This document shows, piece after piece, positions 31,487 to 40,640 of a stretch of 64,000 bases of DNA; position 1 is the first letter of the stretch, and the number at the start of each line of letters is the position of its first letter. The translations under genes were made by a program, and so were the position numbers. This DNA is from Chloroflexi bacterium UBA5189. GTDB lineage: Bacteria; Chloroflexota; Limnocylindria; Limnocylindrales; CSP1-4. The notes under the pieces are model-generated. The model worked only from the letters and a program-made list of their open reading frames with translations. It was not told where the DNA came from and ran no database searches. Where the stretch lies: contig DHWF01000027.1 in NCBI GenBank assembly GCA_002413045.1, positions 34,745 through 98,744 on the forward strand, given 5' to 3'.

Positions 31487-32533
31487 TTAGAGCGCCCTCG
31501 AAACCCCCAGCCCGGGCGCGTCGGTGAGCTGCCAGCGGTGGTCCGCCCCGAGGACGAGGCCGGTAAACGGCTCGCTCGCGAGGAGCAGGCTGCCGTCCAG
31601 ATCGACCCAGTCGGCGAGCGAGGCGACGGCGGCCGAGGCGGCGATGGCGACGGACGTTTCCTCCATGCAGCCAAGGAACGTTCGGAAGCCGAGCTCTCTG
31701 GCGCGGGCCAGCATCAGGGCGGCAGGCCCGGGCCCACCGCACTTCGCGAGCTTGACGTTGACGCCTGCGATGACCCCAACCAGCGCATCGAGGTCCGCGA
31801 TGGTGACGCACGACTCGTCCGCGACGATCGGCAGCGGCGAGACCGCCTGGAGCTCGCGGAGCCAGTCCAGCCGGGTGGCCGGGAACGGCTGCTCGATCAG
31901 CTCGACGCCGAGGTCGACGAGCTTCGGCAGCAGCTGGCGAGCGATGTCCGGGGTCCAGCCGGTGTTGGCGTCGACGCGGAGGGGCTTGTCGTAGACCGCG
32001 CGCACCGCCTCGAGCGTCGCGATGTCCGCCGGGCCGCCGCACTTGATCTTGAGGGCGGGAAACCCGCCAGCCCGCTTCGCTCGCTCGGCGACGATGGCCG
32101 GCTCATCGAGCCCGAGGGTGAAGTCCGTTGGCGGTATGTCCGCCGACAACCCGAGCAGCCGATGGACCGGCAACCCTGAGACCTTGCCCGCGAGGTCGTG
32201 CATCGCGGTGTCGATCGCGCACTTCGCGCTGCCGTTCCAGCGGATGGCCCTCTGGAGCCGGTCGCTCGCGGCGCGGACGCCATCGGGCGTCGGCTCGAAG
32301 CCCTCGACGGCCGCGAGCAGGTGCGGGAAGATCGCGGCCATCGTGGCGCCGGTCTCGCCGTAGAACCGGTCCGGGTAGCCCTCGCCGAGCCCGACGAGGC
32401 CGGGGAACCGCTCGTCACGGAGCTCGACGACCACCGTCGTCACCGCGTGGCCGGCGTCGTGGTCGGAGCGCGCGATGCGGAACGGGTCACGGAGCCCGAG
32501 GTGCAGGACCTCCTGCCGAAGGTCGAGCGTCAC
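31487..32533 (-). CDS. dgcA: dipeptide epimerase / N-acyl-glutamate racemase (enolase superfamily, DgcA-like)
   Basis: The 348-aa protein belongs to the muconate-lactonizing branch of the enolase superfamily: PALKIKCGG holds the catalytic KxK lysines, RVDANTGW, ELIEQPFP and IVADESC hold the metal-binding acids, and VNVKLAKCGG holds the second lysine. The chemistry is racemisation or epimerisation at the alpha-carbon of an N-acylated amino acid or dipeptide such as Ala-Glu. Its GTG start overlaps the stop of the DUF1611 gene (GTGA). DUF1611 plus this enzyme is the DgcN-DgcA pair, reported to convert D-glutamate to L-glutamate through N-acetyl intermediates. L-Ala-D/L-Glu epimerase remains an alternative. 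Confidence 0.82.
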   Translation of the reverse strand: MTLDLRQEVLHLGLRDPFRIARSDHDAGHAVTTVVVELRDERFPGLVGLGEGYPDRFYGETGATMAAIFPHLLAAVEGFEPTPDGVRAASDRLQRAIRWNGSAKCAIDTAMHDLAGKVSGLPVHRLLGLSADIPPTDFTLGLDEPAIVAERAKRAGGFPALKIKCGGPADIATLEAVRAVYDKPLRVDANTGWTPDIARQLLPKLVDLGVELIEQPFPATRLDWLRELQAVSPLPIVADESCVTIADLDALVGVIAGVNVKLAKCGGPGPAALMLARARELGFRTFLGCMEETSVAIAASAAVASLADWVDLDGSLLLASEPFTGLVLGADHRWQLTDAPGLGVSRAL

Positions 32534-33654
32534 GACGCCTGCGAGGCGCGCGCCGGCGGCGCAATCGGCACGGCACGCGCAACCCACGGCAGCGCATCTA
32601 CGGCCTGGTGGACGGCCGCCCACAGCCCGTCCCCGCCGAACCGCACCGGATCAGCGGTCGGGAGACCGGTCTCCTCGCCGATGCGGGCGACGACCTCGCG
32701 CGCCTCCGCATCGTCTGGGTAGAGCATCGTGTTCAAGGCGATCCCGACCACCTTCGAAGGCGCAACGAGACCGGCGACGGTCTCGTGCACCCGGATGAAC
32801 TCGGGCAGCTTCGCGATTGGGAAGGTGTGATCGGCGATATGGTCCCAGTCATGCTCGGCGAGGCCCGGCTTGTGGACCATCACCATCGCCTGCGGCGTCG
32901 CGCCGTGGATGAGCCCCAGGGTGACCGACGAATAGGCCGGATGATCGAGCGAGCCCTGGCCCTCGACGATGATCCAGTCGCCGCGGCGCTCGGCCTCCTC
33001 GATCATCCACTCGACCGTGCCCTGCACGAAGTCGCTGATGACGCGGTCGACCGCGACGCCCCAGCCGTCGATCATCATGCCGGTCTGGCCGGTCGGAACG
33101 AAGACGGCCTTGTCGCCCTGTGCGAGCGCCGCTCGGCGCAGCTCGAGCGCGACCGACATCTTGCCGATGGCGCAGTCCGTGCCGACGGTGAGGATCACCC
33201 GTTTGCCCGGCGCGTGGGGCCGCCCGATCGCCGTCTCGTGGCGCTCCGGCGGGCGCCGGTAGTCGACGATCGTGACGCCTTTCGCCGCGGCCGCTCCCGC
33301 GAACTCAGCGTCGTCGCCCAGGAACGTGTGCAGCCCGGAATGCACGTCCAGCCCCCGGGCGATCGCCTCGAGGATCGTGACGCGCCATTCCGCCGGGAGC
33401 TTGCCGCCCGTCGGCGCGATCCCGATGAGGAGGGCGTCCGGCGGCTCTGGGAGCGCCAACGCGGCAGCGAGGGTCGCCACGGCCGGGATGTCGTGGCCGG
33501 GCAGCCACTCGGACACGTTGCGCCCGGCGATCGACGAGTCGAGGACCGCGACCGTTCGGTCGGTCGCGAAGCGGATCACGCCCATCGCGGTCTTCGCGTG
33601 GTGGGCGCCGAACTGGCCCTCGGTCAGGATCACGAGGCGACGGGTCGCAGGCAT
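32530..33654 (-). CDS. dgcN: DUF1611 protein, D-glutamate N-acetyltransferase-like (DgcN-like)
   Basis: The 374-aa protein has an N-terminal Rossmann-like part (about 5-130) and a C-terminal P-loop-type domain (GTDCAIGKMSVALELRRAAL near 165-185; EGQGSLDHPAYS near 240). This is the DUF1611 layout. Members were assigned as D-glutamate N-acetyltransferase (DgcN) that act with the racemase DgcA; the 4-nt overlap with the epimerase gene supports the same here. The CIGKM-type nucleotide-binding loop is intact. A run of overlaps and short gaps on the minus strand links it with the epimerase. The role is inferred from the pair rather than from residues specific to D-glutamate. Confidence 0.78.
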   Translation of the reverse strand: MPATRRLVILTEGQFGAHHAKTAMGVIRFATDRTVAVLDSSIAGRNVSEWLPGHDIPAVATLAAALALPEPPDALLIGIAPTGGKLPAEWRVTILEAIARGLDVHSGLHTFLGDDAEFAGAAAAKGVTIVDYRRPPERHETAIGRPHAPGKRVILTVGTDCAIGKMSVALELRRAALAQGDKAVFVPTGQTGMMIDGWGVAVDRVISDFVQGTVEWMIEEAERRGDWIIVEGQGSLDHPAYSSVTLGLIHGATPQAMVMVHKPGLAEHDWDHIADHTFPIAKLPEFIRVHETVAGLVAPSKVVGIALNTMLYPDDAEAREVVARIGEETGLPTADPVRFGGDGLWAAVHQAVDALPWVARAVPIAPPARASQAS

Positions 33655-33686
33655 GGCCGGAGTGTACGGTTGCTCGGCTGTCCCGC

Positions 33687-34592
33687 TCAGGCGCCCCCGG
33701 CGGCCTGCCGGATCGGCTCGGCTACCTCGCGCGCCATCGTCGCGAGGCCGGCCGGGCCGGCCAGGCCAGGGATGCCGAGCGTCACGTGGTCGGCTCCGGC
33801 GCGCACGAACCCGAGCGCAACCGCTCGCGCCTCGCGCATCCCGGCGGCATCGAGCGAAACCTCGACCTGGCCGGCGAACGCGAACGTCTCGGGATCGCGG
33901 TGCTCGGCCTCGAGCGCTCGAACGATGACGTCTCGGCGCTCGATGAAGTAGTCGACGCTGCCGGCGACCGTGCCGGGCATGATCCAGCCATCCGCATACC
34001 GCGCCGCAAGCGCGATCCCGCGGGGCCGCTGGCCGCCGAGCCACAGCGCAGGACCGCCTGGCCGGATCGGCGCCGGCGCAAGCGTCGCGCCCTCGAGCGG
34101 GTAGAACGGATCCTGGCGCGTCACGCCTGGCGGTTCGCGCGCGGCATCGGAGAACAGCGCGGCGAGCGTCGCGACCGCGCTCTCGTAGCGCGCGAATCGA
34201 TCCGGCATCGGCGGCAGCGGAATCCCGAAGCTCGCATGCTCGCCCGCGTGCCAGCCCGCCCCGAGGCCCAGCACGAACCTGCCGCCGGTCGCGTTGTCGA
34301 TGGCGGTGGCCGCCTTGGCGACGAGCGCTGGGTGCCGGAAGGTATTTGCGAGCACCGCAATCCCGATCCATTTGCCGGGCACGCGATGCGCCAGCGCGGC
34401 GGCGGTCGTGAGCGACTCGAAGGCCGTGCCGCCGCGCTCCATGCTCGCGTCGCTCAGGTGGTCGCTCAACCATCCGGCCGAGAAGACGTCGAGCTGGCCG
34501 GCCGCCGCCCAGATCGCATCGAGCGCGGCCCAGTCGATGCCCTGCGTGGCGCTCGGCGCAACGCGGAAGCCGAGCAGGCCGGGGCGAGTCAC
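33687..34592 (-). CDS. LLM-class (luciferase-like) F420/FMN-dependent oxidoreductase
   Basis: The 301-aa protein starts at GTG 34592 and contains the luciferase-like fold: DVFSAGWLSDH, IGIAVLANTFRHPALVAKAA, GGRFVLGLGAGWHAGEHASFG, and LWLGGQRPRGIALAARYADG. These are typical of the TIM-barrel flavin- or F420-dependent monooxygenases and reductases. The substrate is not evident. No good Shine-Dalgarno precedes the GTG. It is divergent from the SAM methyltransferase (start 34671) across 78 bp, which presumably carries both promoters. Confidence 0.85.
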   Translation of the reverse strand: MTRPGLLGFRVAPSATQGIDWAALDAIWAAAGQLDVFSAGWLSDHLSDASMERGGTAFESLTTAAALAHRVPGKWIGIAVLANTFRHPALVAKAATAIDNATGGRFVLGLGAGWHAGEHASFGIPLPPMPDRFARYESAVATLAALFSDAAREPPGVTRQDPFYPLEGATLAPAPIRPGGPALWLGGQRPRGIALAARYADGWIMPGTVAGSVDYFIERRDVIVRALEAEHRDPETFAFAGQVEVSLDAAGMREARAVALGFVRAGADHVTLGIPGLAGPAGLATMAREVAEPIRQAAGGA

Positions 34593-34670
34593 GCGGAGCA
34601 GCCTACCGGCCCGCTGGTGGGTCGCGCGACACGACCGGGCGACGGTGCGCGCGGCTACAGTTCGGCAACG

Positions 34671-35426
34671 ATGTTCGATGTCGCCGCGGACGCGTATGAC
34701 CGGTTCATGGGCCGGTACTCCTCGCTGCTCGCGCTGCAGATGGCGGACCTCGCCGGGGTCGCCGCTGGCCAACGAGCCGTCGACGTCGGGTGCGGGCCTG
34801 GTGCGCTCACCTCGGAGCTGGTCCGGCGCCTCGGCCCCGATAACGTCGCCGCGGTCGATCCGTCGGCGTCGTTCGTCGAGGCGGCGAGGCAACGACACCC
34901 GGGCGTCGACGTGCGGGAGGCGACAGCGGAAGCACTCCCCTTCCCCGACGGGGCGTTCGATGTGGCGCTCGCCCAGCTCGTCGTCCATTTCATGTCCGAC
35001 CCGGTCGGCGGCCTGCGCCAGATGCGCCGGGTCACTGCGAGCGGCGGCGTCGTGGCCGCCTGCGTCTGGGACCACGCCGGCGCGAAGGGACCGCTTGGGT
35101 TGTTCTGGGAGGTCGCACGTGCCCTGGATCCCACCGCCGTCGACGAGTCCAACCTCGCCGGGGCCCGCGAAGGCCACCTCGCCGAGCTGTTCGAGGCAGC
35201 CGGGCTCCGCGATGTTCATTCGTCGATCGTCGTCGCGCACGTCGAGCACCCGTCATTCGACGCCTGGTGGGAGCCGTTCACGCGCGGCGTCGGGCCCGCC
35301 GGCGCGTACGTGGCCCGCCTGGACGACGCGGCAAAAGATCGGCTGCGCGCCGCGTGTCGCGCCCGTCTGCCCGCGGGCCAGTTCGGCATCGACGCGCTCG
35401 CCTGGGCTGCGAGGGGACTGGCGTGA
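34671..35426 (+). CDS. class I SAM-dependent methyltransferase
   Basis: The 251-aa protein has the SAM motif I (AVDVGCGPGALTSELVRRLG), an acidic motif II region (VAAVDPSASFVEAARQRHPG) and a post-motif FDVALAQLVVHFM segment, all typical of methyltransf_11/25 enzymes. The substrate is unknown; the family includes ubiquinone/menaquinone and small-molecule methylases. The stop overlaps the next start by 4 nt (GTGA at 35423-35426), so it is translationally linked to the channel gene. No strong ribosome site precedes ATG 34671. Confidence 0.85.
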   Translation: MFDVAADAYDRFMGRYSSLLALQMADLAGVAAGQRAVDVGCGPGALTSELVRRLGPDNVAAVDPSASFVEAARQRHPGVDVREATAEALPFPDGAFDVALAQLVVHFMSDPVGGLRQMRRVTASGGVVAACVWDHAGAKGPLGLFWEVARALDPTAVDESNLAGAREGHLAELFEAAGLRDVHSSIVVAHVEHPSFDAWWEPFTRGVGPAGAYVARLDDAAKDRLRAACRARLPAGQFGIDALAWAARGLA

Positions 35427-37456
35427 CGAGATCCCGGATGGCACGGGCTCGGATCACGCGTGCACGTCTGCAGCGGCTGGCGTCCGACGGCGGTGATCGA
35501 CCCCATGGCGCAGGGCACCCCGAACATCACCCGGCGGAAGGAAGCATCGCCACGGGACGTGCGAGCTGGCGGGATCGCCTCCGCTATCGGGTCGACGAGT
35601 TCTTCGCGCGCGGCACCATCGCCCTGATCCTCGGGCTGTTCCTGGTGTCCGCGCTGCTGATCGTGATCGTCGCAGTGATCGTGGTGGCAACCGGGGCGGG
35701 CCAGGGGTCCAGCGCGGGCGACAACCCATCCGTTGTCGACCTCATCTGGATGGGCCTGATGCGGACCCTCGACTCGGGAACGATGGGCGGCGACGCCGGC
35801 TCGGCGACGTTCCTCGGCGCAATGCTGGTCGTGACCCTCGGCGGGATCTTCGTGATCAGCGCTTTGATCGGCATCATCAACACCGGCATCCAGAACCGCC
35901 TCGACGACCTGCGCAAGGGTCGCTCACGGGTGATCGAGTCAGGCCACACGGTCATCCTCGGCTGGAACCAGCAGGTCTTCACGATCATCAGCGAGCTCGT
36001 CGGCGCGAACGCCAACCAACGCGGCCGCAACATCGTCGTCCTCGCGGACCGGGACAAGGTCTCGATGGACGACGAAATTCGCGCACGCATCCCGGACACC
36101 CGTGGCACCAAGATCGTGTGCCGCTCCGGAAGCCCGGTGGACCTCGACGAGATCGACATCGCCGGGATCCAGGGGTCGCGGGCGATCATCGTGCTCGCGC
36201 CGGAGGTCGAGGAGCCGGACATCGAGGTGATCAAGACGATCCTCGCGATCACCAATGACCCGAACCGACGCGCGGCGCCATATCACGTCGTCGCCGAGAT
36301 CCACGACCCGGCCAACCTCGAGGCAGCGCGGCTCGTCGGTCGCGACGAGGTCGAGCTCATCGCCGTCGGGGACGTGGTTGCCCGGATCATCGCGCAGACG
36401 TGTCGCCAGGCCGGCCTGTCCATCGTGTACGGCGAGCTGCTCGACTTCGACGGCGACGAGATCTACTTCAGCCGCCAGCCCACGCTGGAGGGCCAGACGT
36501 TCGGCGACGCGCAGCTCGCGTTCGAGGACTCCACCCTCATCGGCATCGCGAATCCGGACGGCGTGCGCCTGAATCCGCCGGCCGCGACCGTCATCGGCGC
36601 CGGCGAGCGACTGATCCTGATCGCCGCCGACGACGATGCCATCCATCTGCGCGAAGGCGGGCCGGCCGCGGTCGACGACGGCGCGATCATCGTCTGCGTG
36701 CCGACACCTGTCGCCCGCGAGGCGACCCTCGTGCTCGGCTGGAACCAGCGCGTCCTGCAGATCGCACGCGAGCTCGATTCATACGTGGCGCCCGGCTCGG
36801 AGCTGACCGTCGTCACCGACGACCCGGCGGCAGCTGACGCCCTGGATCGGCTCCGGCCCGACCTCGCCAATCAGGCGCTCAGGTTCGTGGCGCAATCGTC
36901 ATCGAGCCGCAGCGCGCTCGATTCCCTTGAGGTCGCGCGCTACCAGCACGTCCTGGTCGTGAGCCCCACGGACCGCTACGACCCACAGCGCGCCGACGCC
37001 CGAACACTCGTGACGCTGCTCCACCTGCGCGACATCGCCAGCGCGGTCGGCCATCCGTTCTCGATCACGTCGGAGATGGCCGACGTCCGCAACCGGACGC
37101 TCGCGGAGGTAACTCGCGCCGACGACTTCATCGTCTCGGACCGGTTGATCAGCCTCCTGCTGACGCAGGTCGCCGAGGAGAAGCAGCTCAACGCCGTGTT
37201 CGCCGACCTGTTCGACGCGGACGGCTCCGAGGTCTATCTCCGGCCGATCGCCGACTACGTCGCGACGGTCCGCCCCGTCACGGTGGCGACGATCGTCGAG
37301 GCGGCGCGCCGGCTGGACGAGGTCGCGATCGGCTATCGCATTCGCGCCGAGTCGAACGACGCGACCCGCGCGTACGGCGTCCACGTGAACCCGCGCAAGG
37401 GGACCGCGATCTCGTTCGAGCCCGCCGACCGCGTCATCGTCCTCGCCCACGGCTAG
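35423..37456 (+). CDS. CASTOR/POLLUX-type ion channel with RCK (TrkA-N-like) domains
   Basis: The 677-aa protein starts at GTG 35423 (GAGGGG 6 nt upstream). It has a disordered N-terminus, a first membrane helix (about 63-90), a pore-loop region with LMRTLDSGTMGG (about 112-123), a second helix (about 130-153) and two cytosolic nucleotide-binding-like RCK modules. The first contains VILGWNQQVFTIISEL and the second VLGWNQRVLQIAREL. There is no TVGYG filter; the DSG in the pore matches the CASTOR/POLLUX (SYM8) family of calcium/cation channels. Two WNQ segments reflect the tandem RCK arrangement. The channel probably gates on cytosolic ligand or ions. Coupling to the methyltransferase gene is unexplained. 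Confidence 0.85.
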   Translation: MTRSRMARARITRARLQRLASDGGDRPHGAGHPEHHPAEGSIATGRASWRDRLRYRVDEFFARGTIALILGLFLVSALLIVIVAVIVVATGAGQGSSAGDNPSVVDLIWMGLMRTLDSGTMGGDAGSATFLGAMLVVTLGGIFVISALIGIINTGIQNRLDDLRKGRSRVIESGHTVILGWNQQVFTIISELVGANANQRGRNIVVLADRDKVSMDDEIRARIPDTRGTKIVCRSGSPVDLDEIDIAGIQGSRAIIVLAPEVEEPDIEVIKTILAITNDPNRRAAPYHVVAEIHDPANLEAARLVGRDEVELIAVGDVVARIIAQTCRQAGLSIVYGELLDFDGDEIYFSRQPTLEGQTFGDAQLAFEDSTLIGIANPDGVRLNPPAATVIGAGERLILIAADDDAIHLREGGPAAVDDGAIIVCVPTPVAREATLVLGWNQRVLQIARELDSYVAPGSELTVVTDDPAAADALDRLRPDLANQALRFVAQSSSSRSALDSLEVARYQHVLVVSPTDRYDPQRADARTLVTLLHLRDIASAVGHPFSITSEMADVRNRTLAEVTRADDFIVSDRLISLLLTQVAEEKQLNAVFADLFDADGSEVYLRPIADYVATVRPVTVATIVEAARRLDEVAIGYRIRAESNDATRAYGVHVNPRKGTAISFEPADRVIVLAHG

Positions 37457-37465
37457 GCGGTTTGA

Positions 37466-38086
37466 TCAGGACGTCGCGGATGCACCCTTCCGGCGGCGTC
37501 TGCCGAGCATCGCGAGGCCGAGCATGCCAACGACGACGGCTGCGGCGATCGCAATGAGCCAGGTCGGCGCTGCGGAGGCAGGCGACGTCACCGCGGCTGC
37601 ATTCGGGCTCATCGCCGCTCCCTGGTCGGGCGCGCCGATGCGCGGGTAGCTCGGAAACGTCACCGGGAACGAGACGTCCATCGGCGTCCCGTCGATCGAT
37701 CCGCTGAGGACGAGCGTCCAGGCGCCCCCGCCCTGTGGGTCGAAGGCGGCACCGTCGGTCGTGTGATCGAGGACGTAGAAGCCGGTGCCGTCGATCGGTG
37801 GGACCGTGAGATCGAGCTGCTGACCATGCCCGGTCGCGACGGCCTTGATCGAGCTTTCGAGCCCGAGGATCGGCACCTCGTTCTTGCGCACCCAGAACTG
37901 GAAGCCGGCGTGGTTGTTGGCATACACGGGCTCCTCGACGAGCACGACCAGGATCGTGTACGGCCCGACCGTCCGGTTCACGTGCGCCGCCACGCCTGAC
38001 GCGCTCGCGCCGACCCACACGATCGCCGAGAGTGCCGCGGCAGCCACGGCGAACGCCCGAGCCAGCCGAGGTCGATAAGGACGCAT
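37466..38086 (-). CDS. secreted, C-terminally membrane-anchored protein
   Basis: The 206-aa protein has a positively charged N-terminus and a signal-peptide-like hydrophobic stretch ending near GASASGVAA (about 30-35). A beta-rich extracytoplasmic part of ~120 residues follows (TVGPYTILVVLVEEPVYANN; WTLVLSGSIDGTPMDVSFPV). It ends with a hydrophobic helix (WLIAIAAAVVVGMLGLAML, about 177-195) and RRRRKGASATS. The helix plus basic tail resembles a sorting or stop-transfer anchor. The start is ATG 38086; GTG 38092 is possible. The gene converges on the channel gene. Its function is unknown; the shape recalls secreted copper/DUF-type domains but no metal motif is seen. Confidence 0.75.
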   Translation of the reverse strand: MRPYRPRLARAFAVAAAALSAIVWVGASASGVAAHVNRTVGPYTILVVLVEEPVYANNHAGFQFWVRKNEVPILGLESSIKAVATGHGQQLDLTVPPIDGTGFYVLDHTTDGAAFDPQGGGAWTLVLSGSIDGTPMDVSFPVTFPSYPRIGAPDQGAAMSPNAAAVTSPASAAPTWLIAIAAAVVVGMLGLAMLGRRRRKGASATS

Positions 38087-38203
38087 GACCACCGGACCGT
38101 ATCCGGTCGCCAGAAACCGCCAAGGCCTCAGAAGTCAGGGTCGGTCCCATCCGCCTGAGCGCAGGCGGCCAACGCCGCCATGGGGTCGGATCACCCGGTG
38201 GAG

Positions 38204-38280
38204 TGGTACCGCATATCGGATTCGAACCGATGATCTCCGCCTTGAGAGGGCGGTGTCCTGGGCCTCTAGACGAATGCGGC
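38204..38280 (-). tRNA. tRNA-Glu (anticodon CUC), CCA encoded
   Basis: On the minus strand, GCCGCAT (38280-38274) pairs with ATGCGGT (38214-38208) as acceptor stem with a G-U end pair, followed by A and the genomic CCA (38206-38204). The anticodon arm reads CCGCC-CTCTCAA-GGCGG, giving anticodon CUC for GAG. The T loop is TTCGAAT. All arms close, so this is a complete tRNA. Confidence 0.93.
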
Positions 38281-38323
38281 ACGGGCCTCCGGCGCGTGGC
38301 CGGGAGGCGGCATTCTAGCAAGC

Positions 38324-39184
38324 CTAGAGGCGGTGAGCCTCCAGGAACCCTCGGAGCGCATCGGCGACCTGCGTGTAGCCCTCCTCGCCCAGAATCAGGC
38401 CGTAATGCGAGTGCGCGCCGAACGGCTCGAACTCGGCACCGAGCCACGTCGCGAGCCGCTCGGCGGCATCCACGGGGACCACCCGATCGAGCCCCCCACC
38501 GATGACGAGCTTGGGCACCTCGGCGAACCGCGCCGGATCGACCTTGACGCCGCGCAGCATCGTTCGTCGCGCACGACCCGACTCGTGCGGCTTCTGGCCC
38601 ATCAGGTGCTGGACGCGCAGGACGTCGGCCAGGGACAGGTCGCGATGGTCGCGCTGGAGCTTCTCCGGCAGCGTGGCCCAGCCGAGGAGCGACGGCCCGA
38701 ACAGCTCGGGGATCTCGCGGATCAGGTGCGGCTCGGTGGCCTCCCGGATGTCGGCCGGCAGCTCCGGCCCGACGAGCACCAACCCGCTCACCGGGTGTCG
38801 CTCGGCCGCTTTCAACGCCAGGAGCGCACCCATCCCGTGCCCGACGACGACCACCGACGCGCCGAGCCGTTCGATCGCCGCCCCGACATCGTCGACGAAG
38901 GACTCGAACGAGAGCTCCGCGGGATCCGCCGTCTGGCTCCAGTGATGGTTGCGGAGGTTGAGCGCGTGACCCTCCCAGCCACGACCGGCGAAGTAGCCGA
39001 GGAAGCGCTCCCAGGCCCACGAGCCCGCGAGCTCGCCGTGGACGAACAGGAGCGGCTTGCGCCGAGAGCGCCGCTCGGGCAGCCACGACTCGATGTACAG
39101 CCCGCGCTCGTGCAGCTCGATCTCGTCCTTGCGGACGGGCCGGCTCGGCGGCGGGGGCAGCGTGGCTTCGGGCGAGCTGGGCAT
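38324..39184 (-). CDS. alpha/beta-hydrolase fold protein lacking the serine nucleophile
   Basis: The 286-aa protein has the oxyanion-hole HGELAGSWAWERF (about 49-61), the nucleophile elbow VVVVGHGMGALLAL (111-124), an acid region GGGLDRVVPVDAAERLA and a C-terminal histidine in FGAHSHYGLILGEEGY. In the elbow GxSxG is replaced: residue 117, the usual Ser/Asp/Cys, is Gly (GHGMG), and the DNA reads GGG there. The protein therefore probably does not do standard ester hydrolysis. It could be a binding protein or use different chemistry. It is the first gene in the minus direction from the DUF1015 gene, about 30 nt apart. Confidence 0.8.
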   Translation of the reverse strand: MPSSPEATLPPPPSRPVRKDEIELHERGLYIESWLPERRSRRKPLLFVHGELAGSWAWERFLGYFAGRGWEGHALNLRNHHWSQTADPAELSFESFVDDVGAAIERLGASVVVVGHGMGALLALKAAERHPVSGLVLVGPELPADIREATEPHLIREIPELFGPSLLGWATLPEKLQRDHRDLSLADVLRVQHLMGQKPHESGRARRTMLRGVKVDPARFAEVPKLVIGGGLDRVVPVDAAERLATWLGAEFEPFGAHSHYGLILGEEGYTQVADALRGFLEAHRL

Positions 39185-39214
39185 CAGGCCTCCAGGCAGT
39201 CGAAGGATCGGCGG

Positions 39215-40555
39215 CTATTCGAGCGGATTGATGACGAGGCCGGTGATGGCCTTCGGGTAGATGTACGTGCTCTTCTGGGGCATCACGTCGCCGTCCGCGG
39301 CGACGGCAACGATCTCCGACGCGGGCGTCGGGTCGAGGAGGAGCGCGACCGACGCCGGCTGCGAGCCGGTCGGAGACGTCCCCGCATCGACCCATGCCAC
39401 CGCCTCGGCAACGGACATCGTATAGGCGATGCGGCCCTCCGCAACCGCGGCCGGCCCGATGCCCGCGAGCCGCTCGATGGCGACGGAGGCGAGGGTCACA
39501 TCGAGCCGGCGAACCGCCGAGCCGCCCGCAGGTAGCCATGGGACGAACGCCGCGCGCCTGGCCTCGAGGATCGCGCCGCCGTGGCGCGTCCACAGCCCGA
39601 ACCGGCCCTCGCCCCCGGCCCCATCATCCGAGCCACCGAACGCCGCGAAGAGCCTCGTGCGATCGAGCCCGGCCTCGACATCGAACAGTTCGGCAAGGCT
39701 TGCGAGGAACGCATCGACGGCGGCGTCGTCGAGCCCGAGGAGCACCCGATGCGTTGGCAGGACGGTGAGCGCTCCTTCCACCGGCTCGAGGATCAGCATC
39801 AGGATCTCGGCCCAGGCCGGATCCCCCTCGATCGTCGGGCCGGTCCTGCGCTCCTCGGCGTAGCGGAGCGCCGTCTCGTAGCGATGGTGGCCGTCGGCGA
39901 GGGTGATCGGACTGGCTCCGAGGCCCTCGCAGGCGGCCCGAACCGCGGCGTCCCGTGCCTCGTCCTCGCCGACCGTCGCGATCCAAAGCCGATGCCGGAC
40001 GCCCGCGCCATCGACGAGGTCAGAGGCCGGTGCCGTCTCGGCCACCTCGGCCAACCAGGCGGGCACCGTCCCCGTGCGATCCGTGCCGAGCCCCACGACC
40101 GGGCTCGTGTTCACCCCGGTTGCGCGCAGCAGTCGATAGCGGTCCTCGCGCGGCTCGGCGAGCGTTCGCTCGTGGGCGCGGATCCCGGATCCGGCGCCGA
40201 ACGGCTCCAGGACCACGCGCGCGAAGATCCCGCGACGGGTCGCCACGCGCTCAGTGCCCGGCACGGTGTAGGTCTGTTCGTACGGGTACAGCGCAGGCCG
40301 GGGGTCGCGCCGGAGGGTCCCGTCGGAGCGCCACGCGCCAAGGAGCCGCGCCGCGCGCCGATAGCGCTCGTCGGGCGGGTCGCCGGCCTCGTCCTCCGGC
40401 AGGTCGAGGCGCACGACATTGCGGGAATCCCGCGCCAGGAGCTGCACATGTTCCGCCGCGGAGATCACGTCATACGGCGGCGCGACAACGGCCGCGAGGT
40501 CGTCGACCATCTCGCGGGAGTAGCGGAGCGCGCGAAACGGACGGATCGTGGGCAC
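39215..40555 (-). CDS. DUF1015 family protein
   Basis: The 446-aa protein matches DUF1015: it starts PTIRPFRALRYSREMVDDLA, has VVAPPYDVISAAE, and contains the conserved ADGHHRYETALRYAEER and later TYIYPK near the end. The family is widespread and of unknown function; serine kinase or hydrolase roles have been suggested for relatives. The GTG at 40555 gives the family-standard start; an ATG at 40585 would add ten residues and has no ribosome site either. It is divergent from the acetoacetyl-CoA synthetase gene, with 85 bp between the starts. Confidence 0.85.
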   Translation of the reverse strand: MPTIRPFRALRYSREMVDDLAAVVAPPYDVISAAEHVQLLARDSRNVVRLDLPEDEAGDPPDERYRRAARLLGAWRSDGTLRRDPRPALYPYEQTYTVPGTERVATRRGIFARVVLEPFGAGSGIRAHERTLAEPREDRYRLLRATGVNTSPVVGLGTDRTGTVPAWLAEVAETAPASDLVDGAGVRHRLWIATVGEDEARDAAVRAACEGLGASPITLADGHHRYETALRYAEERRTGPTIEGDPAWAEILMLILEPVEGALTVLPTHRVLLGLDDAAVDAFLASLAELFDVEAGLDRTRLFAAFGGSDDGAGGEGRFGLWTRHGGAILEARRAAFVPWLPAGGSAVRRLDVTLASVAIERLAGIGPAAVAEGRIAYTMSVAEAVAWVDAGTSPTGSQPASVALLLDPTPASEIVAVAADGDVMPQKSTYIYPKAITGLVINPLE

Positions 40556-40640
40556 GGGCGGGAATCGTACGATAGCCCGCGCCATCGGCCCAGCGGCCGA
40601 GGCCGGCGGCTGATCCCGGGGGTTGCGCTACCGTGCTGCG

